NCBI GenBank assembly: GCA_920105625.2
Contig: OV050030.1
Location: forward strand, 248,217,889 to 248,281,888
DNA: 64,000 nt
Source: Clusia tigrina
Lineage: Eukaryota > Arthropoda > Insecta > Diptera > Clusiidae
Direction of reading: 5' to 3'
Shown here: in pieces, positions 25,683-35,453 of the stretch
How positions within the stretch are numbered: the first letter of the stretch is position 1
Layout: every line of letters begins with the position of its first letter
Made by a program: the position numbers and the translations under genes
Notes under the pieces: generated by a model
The model's database searches: none
Told to the model about the DNA's origin: nothing
Seen by the model: the letters and a program-made list of their open reading frames with translations, nothing else

Positions 25683-26466
25683 TATGCTACCCTTGAGTCC
25701 TAAATCAAACACTGATAAAACTTCAAATAGCCCTAACTTCTATACGGTACGTCCTACACCTATCAAAGTTTGCAACATACAAATGCTTGTAACTTTCTAC
25801 TGGAGCATCATAAAACCTTGAAATTTTGTAACAAAAAAGTACTCGAGCCTCTTGTCAATTTAAGGTATCGCTCAAAGCTATGCTACCCTTGAGTCCCAAA
25901 TCAAACACTGACAAAACTTCAAACGGCCCTACCTTCTATACGGTACGTCCTACACCTATCAAAGTTTGCAACATACAAATGCTTGTAACTTTTTACTGGA
26001 GCCTCATAAAACCTTGAAATTTTGTAACAACAAAGTACTCGAGCCTCTTGTCAATTTAAGCTATCGCTCAAAGCTATGCTACCCTTCAGTCCCAAATGAA
26101 ACACTGATAAAACTTCAAATGGCCCTAACTTCTATACGGTACGTCCTACACCTATCAAAGTTTGCACCATACAAATACTTGTAACTTTTTACTGGAGCGT
26201 CATAAAACCTTGAAATTTTGTAACAATAAAGTACTCGAGATTCTTGTCAATTTAAGTTATCGCTCAAAGCTATGCTACCCTTGAGTCCCAAATCAAACAC
26301 TGACAAAACTTCAAACGGCCCTAACTTCTATACGGTACTTCCTACACTTATCAAAGTTTGCAACATACAAATGCTTGTAACTTTTTACTGGAGCGTCATA
26401 AAACCTTGAAATTTTGTAACAATAAAGTACTCGAGCCTCTTGTCAATTTAAGCAAGCGCTCAAAGC
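25683..26466 (+). repeat. Four-monomer segment shared with 30774-31557
   Basis: The order is TCCTA with GAGCATCAT and AACAAAAAAG; then CCCTACC with GCCTCAT; then the TTCAG/GCACC type; then the ACTTCC type. The same four recur at a displacement of 5091 bp. GAGCATCAT was seen only in these two places. The first copy also has CTTTCTACTGG near 25795. Confidence 0.75.
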
Positions 26467-28033
26467 TATGCTACCCTTGAGTCCTAAATCAAACACTGAT
26501 AAAACTTCAAATGGCCCTAACTTCTATAAGGTACGTCCTACACCTATCAAATTTGCAAGATACAAATGCTTGTAACTTTTTACTGGAGCGTCATAAAACC
26601 CTGAAATTTTGTAACAATAAAGTACTCGAGCCTCTTGTCAATTTAAGCTATCGCTCAAAGCTATGCTACCCTTCAGTCCCAAATCAAACACTGATAAAAC
26701 TTCAAATAGCCCTAACTTCTATACGGTACGTCCTACACCTATCAAAGTTTGCAACATACAAATGCTTGTAACTTTTTACTGGAGCGTCATATAACCTTGA
26801 AATTTTGTAACAAAAAAGTACTCGAGCCTCTTGTCAATTTAAGCTATCGCTCAAAGCTATGCTACCCTTGAGTCCCAAATCAAACACTGATGAATCTTCA
26901 AAGGGCCCTAACTTCTATACGGTACGTCCTACACCTATCAAAGTTTGCAACATACAAATGCTTGTAACTTTTTACTGGAGCCTCATAAAACCTTGAAATT
27001 TTGTAACAACAAAGTACTCGAGCCTCTTGTCAATTTAAGCTATCGCTCAAAGCTATGCTACCCTTGAGTCCCAAATCAAACACTGATGAATCTTCAAAGG
27101 GCCCTAACTTCTATACGGTACGTCCTACTCCTATCAAAGTTTGCAACATACAAATGCTTGTAACTTTTTACTGGAGCGTCATAAAACCTTGAAATTTTGT
27201 AACAATAAAGTACTCGAGATTCTTGTCAATTTAAGTTATCGCTCAAAGCTATGCTACCCTTGAGTCCCAAATCAAACACTGACAAAACTTCAAACGGCCC
27301 TAACTTCTATACGCTACTTCCTACACTTATCAAAGTTTGCAACATACAAATGCTTGTAACTTTTTACTGGAGCGTCATAAAACCTTGAAATTTTGTAACA
27401 ATAAAGTGCTCGAGCCTCTTGTCAATTTAAGCAAGCGCTCAAAGCTATGCTACCCTTGAGTCCTAAATCAAACACTGATAAAACTTCAAATGGCCCTAAC
27501 TTCTATAAGGTACGTCCTACACCTATCAAAGTTTGCAACAGAGAAATGCTTGTAACTTTTTACTGGAGCCTCATAAAACCTTGAAATTTTGTAACAATAA
27601 AGTACTCGAGATTCTTGTCAATTTAAGTTATCGCTCAAAGCTATGCTACCCTTGAGTCCCTAATCAAACACTGACAAAACTTCAAACGGCCCTAACTTCT
27701 ATACGGTACTTCCTACACTTATCAAAGTTTGCAACATACAAATGCTTGTAACTTTTTACTGGAGCCTCATAAAACCTTGAAATTTTGTAACAACAAAGTA
27801 CTCGAGCCTCTTGTCAATTTAAGCTATCGCTCAAATCTATGCTACCCTTCAGTCCCAAATGAAACACTGATAAAACTTCAAATGGCCCTAACTTCTATAC
27901 GGTACGTCCTACACCTATCAAAGTTTGCACCATACAAATACTTGTAACTTTTTACTGGAGCGTCATAAAACCTTGAAATTTTGTAACAATAAAGTACTCG
28001 AGCCTCTTGTCAATTTAAGCAAGCGCTCAAAGC
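26467..28033 (+). repeat. 8-monomer duplication, copy 1
   Basis: Its period to the next copy is 1567 bp. Shared private marks are GCGTCATATAACC near 26785 and ACGCTACTTCC near 27312. Confidence 0.8.
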
Positions 28034-29208
28034 TATGCTACCCTTGAGTCCTAAATCAAACACTGATAAAACTTCAAATGGCCCTAACTTCTATAAGGTA
28101 CGTCCTACACCTATCAAATTTGCAAGATACAAATGCTTGTAACTTTTTACTGGAGCGTCATAAAACCCTGAAATTTTGTAACAATAAAGTACTCGAGCCT
28201 CTTGTCAATTTAAGCTATCGCTCAAAGCTATGCTACCCTTCAGTCCCAAATCAAACACTGATAAAACTTCAAATAGCCCTAACTTCTATACGGTACGTCC
28301 TACACCTATCAAAGTTTGCAACATACAAATGCTTGTAACTTTTTACTGGAGCGTCATATAACCTTGAAATTTTGTAACAAAAAAGTACTCGAGCCTCTTG
28401 TCAATTTAAGCTATCGCTCAAAGCTATGCTACCCTTGAGTCCCAAATCAAACACTGATGAATCTTCAAAGGGCCCTAACTTCTATACGGTACGTCCTACA
28501 CCTATCAAAGTTTGCAACATACAAATGCTTGTAACTTTTTACTGGAGCCTCATAAAACCTTGAAATTTTGTAACAACAAAGTACTCGAGCCTCTTGTCAA
28601 TTTAAGCTATCGCTCAAAGCTATGCTACCCTGCAGTCCCAAATGAAACACTGATAAAACTTCAAATGGCCCTAACTTCTATACTGTACGTCCTACACCTA
28701 TCAAAGTTTGCCCCATACAAATACTTGTAACTTTTTACTGGAGCGTCATAAAACCTTGAAATTTTGTAACAATAAAGTACTCGAGATTCTTGTCAATTTA
28801 AGTTATCGCTCAAAGCTATGCTACCCTTGAGTCCCAAATCAAACACTGACAAAACTTCAAACGGCCCTAACTTCTATACGCTACTTCCTACACTTATCAA
28901 AGTTTGCAACATACAAATGCTTGTAACTTTTTACTGGAGCGTCATAAAACCTTGAAATTTTGTAACAATAAAGTACTCGAGCCTCTTGTCAATTTAAGCA
29001 AGCGCTCAAAGCTATGCTACCCTTGAGTCCTAAATCAAACACTGAAAAAACTTCAAATGGCCCTAACTTCTATAAGGTACGTCCTACACCTATCAAAGTT
29101 TGCAACAGAGAAATGCTTGTAACTTTTTACTGGAGCCTCATAAAACCTTGAAATTTTATAACAACAAAGTACTCGAGCCTCTTGTCAATTTAAGTTATCG
29201 CTCAAAGC
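28034..29208 (+). repeat. 8-monomer duplication, copy 2 (first six monomers recognisable)
   Basis: GCGTCATATAACC and ACGCTACTTCC return at +1567 bp. The fourth monomer is replaced by a TTCAG/GCACC type with private changes CCCTGCAG and GCCCCATAC, so the two copies are not colinear throughout. Confidence 0.75.
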
Positions 29209-30185
29209 TATGCTACCCTTGAGTCCCAAATCAAACACTGACAAAACTTCAAACGGCCCTAACATCAATACGGTACGTCCTACACCTATCAAAGTTTGCA
29301 ACAGAGAAATGCTTGTAACTTTTTACTGGAGCCTCATAAAACCTTGAAATTTTGTAACAACAAAGTACTCGAGCCTCTTGTCAATTTAAGTTATCGTCAA
29401 AGCTATGCTACCCTTGAGTCCCAAATCAAACACTGATAAAACTTCACATGGCCCTAACTTCTATAAGGTACGTCCTACACCTATCAAATTTGCAAGATAC
29501 AAATGCTTGTAACTTTTTACTGGAGCGTCATAAAACCCTGAAATTTTGTAACAATAAAGTACTCGAGCCTCTTGTCAATTTAAGCTATCGCTCAAAGCTA
29601 TGCTACCCTTGAGTCCCAAATCAAGCACTGACAAAACTTCAAACGGCCCTAACTTCTATACGGTACGTCCTACACCTATCAAAGTTTGCAACAGAGAAAT
29701 GCTTGTAACTTTTTACTGGAGCCTCATAAAACCTTGAAATTTTATAACAACAAAGTACTCGAGCCTCTTGTCAATTTAAGTTATCGCTCAAAGCTATGCT
29801 ACCCTTGAGTCCCAAATCAAACACTGACAAACCTTCAAACGGCCCTAACTTCTATACGGTACGTCCTACACCTATCAAAGTTTGCAACAGAGAAATGCTT
29901 GTAACTTTTTACTGGAGCCTCATAAAACCTTGAAATTTTGTAACAACAAAGTACTCGGGCCTCTTGTCAATTTAAGTTATCGCTCAAAGCTATGCTACCC
30001 TTGAGTCCCAAATCAAACACTGATAAAACTTCAAATGGCCCTAACTTCTATAAGGTACGTCCTACACCTATCAAATTTGCAAGATACAAATGCTTGTAAC
30101 TTTTTACTGGAGCGTCATAAAACCTTGAAATTTTGTAACAATAAAGTACTCGAGCCTCTTGTCAATTTAAGCTATCGCTCAAAGC
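29209..30185 (+). repeat. Three-monomer tandem repeat with GCAACAGAG types
   Basis: The order (GCAACAGAG with ATAACAACAAAG, GCAACAGAG with GTAACAACAAAG, then the 195-bp AAATTTGC type) occurs at 29013-29598 and again at 29599-30185. The first copy has a 1-bp deletion at a monomer end (TTATCGTCAAAGC, near 29396). Confidence 0.8.
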
Positions 30186-32927
30186 TATGCTACCCTTCAG
30201 TCCCAAATCAAACACTGATAAAACTTCAAATAGCCCTAACTTCTATACGGTACGTCCTACACCTATCAAAGTTTGCAACATACAAATGCTTGTAACTTTT
30301 TACTGGAGCGTCATAAAACCTTGAAATTTTGTAACAAAAAAGTACTCGAGCCTCTTGTCAATTTAAGCTATCGCTCAAAGCTATGCTACCCTTGAGTCCC
30401 AAATCAAACACTGATGAATCTTCAAAGGGCCCTAACTTCTATACGGTACGTCCTACACCTATCAAAGTTTGCAACATACAAATGCTTGTAACTTTTTACT
30501 GGAGCGTTATAAAACCTTCAAATTTTGTAACAATAAAGTACTCGAGCCTCTTGTCAATTTAAGTTATCGCTCAAAGCTATGCTACCCTTGAGTCACAAAT
30601 CAAACACTGACAAAACTTCAAACGGCCCTAACTTCTATACGGTACTTCCTACACTTATCAAAGTTTGCAACATACAAATGCTTGTAACTTTTTACTGGAG
30701 CGTCATAAAACCTTGAAATTTTGTAACAATAAAGTACTCGAGCCTCTTGTCAATTTAAGCAAGCGCTCAAAGCTATGCTACCCTTGAGTCCTAAATCAAA
30801 CACTGATAAAACTTCAAATAGCCCTAACTTCTATACGGTACGTCCTACACCTATCAAAGTTTGCAACATACAAATGCTTGTAACTTTTTACTGGAGCATC
30901 ATAAAACCTTGAAATTTTGTAACAAAAAAGTACTCGAGCCTCTTGTCAATTTAAGGTATCGCTCAAAGCTATGCTACCCTTGAGTCCCAAATCAAACACT
31001 GCCAAAACTTCAAACGGCCCTACCTTCTATACGGTACGTCCTACACCTATCAAAGTTTGCAACATACAAATGCTTGTAACTTTTTACTGGAGCCTCATAA
31101 AACCTTGAAATTTTGTAACAACAAAGTACTCGAGCCTCTTGTCAATTTAAGCTATCGCTCAAAGCTATGCTACCCTTCAGTCCCAAATGAAACACTGATA
31201 AAACTTCAAATGGCCCTAACTTCTATACGGTACGTCCTACACCTATCAAAGTTTGCACCATACAAATACTTGTAACTTTTTACTGGAGCGTCATAAAACC
31301 TTGAAATTTTGTAACAATAAAATACTCGAGATTCTTGTCAATTTAAGTTATCGCTCAAAGCTATGCTACCCTTGAGTCCCAAATCAAACACTGACAAAAC
31401 TTCAAACGGCCCTAACTTCTATACGGTACTTCCTACACTTATCAAAGTTTGCAACATACAAATGCTTGTAACTTTTTACTGGAGCGTCATAAAACCTTGA
31501 AATTTTGTAACAATAAAGTACTCGAGCCTCTTGTCAATTTAAGCTATCGCTCAAAGCTATGCTACCCTTCAGTCCCAAATGAAACACTGATAAAACTTCA
31601 AATGGCCCTAACTTCTATACGGTACGTCCTACACCTATCAAAGTTTGCACCATACAAATACTTGTAACTTTTTACTGGAGCGTCATAAAACCTTGAAATT
31701 TTGTAACAATAAAGTACTCGAGATTCTTGTCAATTTAAGTTATCGCTCAACGCTATGCTACCCTTGAGTCCCAAATCAAACACTGACAAAACTTCAAACG
31801 GCCCTAACTTCTATACGGTACTTCCTACACTTATCAAAGTTTGCAACATACAAATGCTTGTAACTTTTTACTGGAGCCTCATAAAACCTTGAAATTTTGT
31901 AACAACAAAGTACTCGAGCCTCTTGTCAATTTAAGCTATCGCTCAAAGCTATGCTACCCTTCAGTCCCAAATGAAACACTGATAAACTTCAAATGGCCCT
32001 AACTTCTATACGGTACGTCCTACACCTATCAAAGTTTGCACCATACAAATACTTGTAACTTTTTACTGGAGCGTCATAAAACCTTGAAATTTTGTAACAA
32101 TAAAGTACTCGAGATTCTTGTCAATTTAAGTTATCGCTCAAAGCTATGCTACCCTTGAGTCCCAAATCAAACACTGACAAAACTTCAAACGGCCCTAACT
32201 TCTATACGGTACTTCCTACACTTATCAAAGTTTGCAACATACAAATGCTTGTAACTTTTTACTGGAGCGTCATAAAACCTTGAAATTTTGTAACAATAAA
32301 GTACTCGAGCCTCTTGTCAATTTAAGCAAGCGCTCAAAGCTATGCTACCCTTGAGTCCTAAATCAAACACTGATAAAACTTCAAATGGCCCTAACTTCTA
32401 TAAGGTACGTCCTACACCTATCAAATTTGCAAGATACAAATGCTTGTAACTTTTTACTGGAGCGTCATAAAACCCTGAAATTTTGTAACAATAAAGTACT
32501 CGAGCCTCTTGTCAATTTAAGCTATCGCTCAAAGCTATGCTACCCTACAGTCCCAAATCAAACACTGATAAAACTTCAAATAGCCCTAACTTCTATACGG
32601 TACGTCCTACACCTTTCAAAGTTTGCAACATACAAATGCTTGTAACTTTTTACTGGAGCGTCATAAAACCTTGAAATTTTGTAACAAAAAAGTACTCGAG
32701 CCTCTTGTCAATTTAAGCTATCGCTCAAAGCTATGCTACCCTTGAGTCCCAAATCAAACACTGATGAATCTTCAAAGGGCCCTAACTTCTATACGGTACG
32801 TCCTACACCTATCAAAGTTTGCAACATACAAATGCTTGTAACTTTTTACTGGAGCCTCATAAAACCTTGAAATTTTATAACAACAAAGTACTCGAGCCTC
32901 TTGTCAATTTAAGTTATCGCTCAAAGC
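30186..32927 (+). repeat. Mosaic of 13-mer types
   Basis: Fourteen monomers are of types already seen in 1-4309, but in a different order. They include the TGATGAATC/GCGTTAT pair, three repeats of the GCACC plus ACTTCC pair, and an AAATTTGC type. The monomer at 31950 is 195 bp owing to GATAAACTTC. No unrelated sequence is present. Confidence 0.75.
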
Positions 32928-33319
32928 TATGCTACCCTTGAGTCCCAAATCAAACACTGACAAAACTTCAAACGGCCCTAACTTCTATACGGTACGTCCT
33001 ACACCTATCAAAGTTTGCAACAGAGAAATGCTTGTAACTTTTTACTGGAACGTCATAAAACCTTGAAATTTTGTAACAATAAAGTACTCGAGCCTCTTGT
33101 CAATTTAAGCTATCGCACAAAGCTATGCTACCCTTGAGTCCCAAATCAAACACTAATGAATCTTCAAAGGGCCCTAACTTCTATACGGTACGTCCTACAC
33201 CTATCCAAGTTTGCAACAGAGAAATGCTTGTAACTTTTTACTGGAACGTCATAAAACCTTGAAATTTTGTAACAATAAAGTACTCGAGCCTCTTGTCAAT
33301 TTAAGCTATCGCACAAAGC
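32928..33319 (+). repeat. Adjacent duplicated monomers
   Basis: Two neighbouring monomers share the private changes CTGGAACGTCAT and TATCGCACAAAG, each 196 bp apart (near 33047/33243 and 33114/33310). This fits a one-monomer unequal exchange. Their first halves differ (TGACAAAAC versus TAATGAATC), so the duplication joined different starts. Confidence 0.85.
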
Positions 33320-35068
33320 TATGCTACCCTTGAGTCCCAAATCAAACACTGATGAATCTTCAAAGGGCCCTAACTTCTATACGGTACGTCCTACACCTAT
33401 CAAAGTTTGCAACATACAAATGCTTGTAACTTTTACTGGAGCCTCATAAAACCTTGAAATTTTATAACAACAAAGTACTCGAGCCTCTTGTCAATTTAAG
33501 TTATCGCTCAAAGCTATGCTACCCTTGAGTCCCAAATCAAACACTGACAAAACTTCAAACGGCCCTAACTTCTATACGGTACGTCCTACATCTATCAAAG
33601 TTTGCAACATACAAATGCTTGTAACTTTTTACTGGAGCGTCATAAAACCTTGAAATTTTGTAACAAAAAAGTACTCGAGCCTCTTGTCAATTTACGCTAT
33701 CGCTCAAAGCTTTGCTACCCTTGAGTACCAAATCAATCACTGATAAAGCTTCAAATGGCCCTAACTTCTATACGGTACGTCCTACACCTATCAAAGTTTG
33801 CAACATACAAATGCTTGTAACTTTTTACTGGAGCGTCATAAAACATTGAAATTTTGTAACAAAAAAGTACTCGAGCCTCTTGTCAATTTAAGCTATCGCT
33901 CAAAGCTATGCTACCCTTGAGACCCAAATCAAACACTGACAAAACTTCAAACGGCCCTAACTTCTATACGGTACGTCCTACACCTATCAAAGGTTGTAAC
34001 ATACAAATGCTTGTAACTTTTTACTGGAGCCTCATAAAACCTTGAAATTTTGTAACAACAAAGTACTCGAGCCTCTTGTCAATTTAAGTTATCGCTCAAA
34101 GCTATGCTACCCTTGAGTCCCAAATCAAACACTGTTAAAACTTCAAATGGCCCTAACTTCTATAAGGTACGTCCTACACCTATCAAATTTGCAAGATACA
34201 AATGCTTGTAACTTTTTACTGGAGCGTCATAAAACCCTGAAATTTTGTAACAATAAAGTAATCGAGCCTCTTGTTAATTTAAGCTATCGCTCAAAGCTAG
34301 TCCCAAATCAAACACTGATAAATCTTCAAATAGCCCTAACTTCTATAAGGTACGTCCTACACCTATCAAATTTGCAAGATACAAATGCTTGTAACTTTTT
34401 ACTGGAGCGTCATAAAACCCTGAAATTTTGTAACAATAAAGTAATCGAGCCTCTTGTCAATTTAAGCTATCGCTCAAAGCTATGCTACCCTTCAGTCCCA
34501 AATCAAACACTGATAAATCTTCAAATAGCCCTAACTTCTATACGGTACGTCCTACACCTATCAAAGTTTGCAACATACAAATGCTTGTAACTTTTTACTG
34601 GAGCGTCATAAAACATTGAAATTTTGTAACAAAAAAGTACTCGAGCCTCTTGTCAATTTAAGCTATCGCTCAAAGCTATGCTACCCTTGAGTCCCAAATC
34701 AAACACTGATGAATCTTTAAAGGGCCCTAACTTCTATACGGTACGTCCTACACCTATCAAAGTTTGCAACATACAAATGCTTGTAACTTTTTACTGGAGC
34801 GTTATAAAACCTTCAAATTTTGTATCAATAAAGTACTCGAGCCTCTTGTCAATTTAAGTTATCGCTCAAAGCTATGCTACCCTTGAGTCACAAATCAAAC
34901 ACTGACAAAACTTCAAACGGCCCTAACTTCTATACGGTACTTCCTACACTTATCAAAGTTTGCAACATACAAATGCTTGTAACTTTTTACTGGAGCGTCA
35001 TAAAACCTTGAAATTTTGTAACAATAAAGTACTCGAGCCTATTGTCAATTTAAGCTATCGCTCAAAGC
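33320..35068 (+). repeat. Transition from block 1 to block 2 types
   Basis: Nine monomers mix block 1 forms with the first block 2 marks, such as AATCAATCAC (33711). Irregular copies are a 195-bp monomer with CTTTTACTGG (33320), the 195-bp monomer at 34103 and the 183-bp monomer at 34298. GTAATCGAG is shared by the monomers at 34103 and 34298, which are tandem copies of one type. Confidence 0.75.
34298..34480 (+). repeat. 183-bp monomer with 12-bp deletion
   Basis: The start reads GCTAGTCCC where other copies have GCTATGCTACCC..., a loss of 12 bases, in addition to the AAATTTGC one-base deletion. Because 195 and 183 are multiples of three, a reading frame stays open for 147 codons (34147-34590), the longest in the window. 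This is a length effect, not a gene. Confidence 0.85.
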
Positions 35069-35305
35069 TATGCTACCCTTGAGTCCCAAATCAATCACTG
35101 ATAAAGCTTCAAATGGCCCTAACTTCTATACGGTACGTCCTACACCTATCAAAGTTTGCAACATACAAATGCTTGTAACTTTTTACTGGAGCGTCATAAA
35201 ACCTTGCAATTTTGTAACAATAAAGTACTCGGGCCTCTTGTCAATTTAAGCTATCGCTCAAAGCTATGCTACCCTTCAGTCCCAAATGAAACACTGATAA
35301 AACTT

Positions 35306-35366
35306 CAAATGGCCCTAACTTCTATACGGTACGTCCTACACCTATCAAAGTTTGCAACATACAAAT
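35306..35366 (+). repeat. Internal module A of the monomer
   Basis: Monomer positions 42-102 align without gaps to positions 98-158 at a spacing of 56 bp. I count 38 matches in 61 positions in this copy. Shared blocks are CAAATG, TAACTT, CGTC and TTTG.AACA. This suggests an old internal duplication that predates the present monomer. Statistical support was not computed. Confidence 0.65.
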
Positions 35367-35422
35367 GCTTGTAACTTTTTACTGGAGCGTCATAAAACCT
35401 TGAAATTTTGTAACAATAAAGT
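35362..35422 (+). repeat. Internal module B of the monomer
   Basis: This is the partner of module A, 56 bp downstream. On the minus strand it contains the core TAAAAAGTTACAAGCATTTG; the corresponding part of A reads TAGAAGTTAGGGCCGTTTG. Together they look like two diverged copies of one older unit. Confidence 0.65.
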
Positions 35423-35432
35423 ACTCGAGCCT

Positions 35433-35453
35433 CTTGTCAATTTAAGCTATCGC
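35433..35453 (+). repeat. Possible third internal module (C)
   Basis: Monomer positions 169-189 begin CTTGTCAATTT and match positions 104-124 (CTTGTAACTTT) at 13 of 21 sites, 65 bp apart. With modules A and B this gives start spacings of 56, 65 and 75 bp, which sum to 196. That fits an ancestral unit of roughly 65 bp repeated three times. The match is short and weak and could be chance. Confidence 0.35.

Noticed and set aside
33515..35068. A transposon or unique insertion at the change from block 1 to block 2
   Set aside because: Every base can be assigned to a monomer of the same satellite; only small indels and type changes are present.
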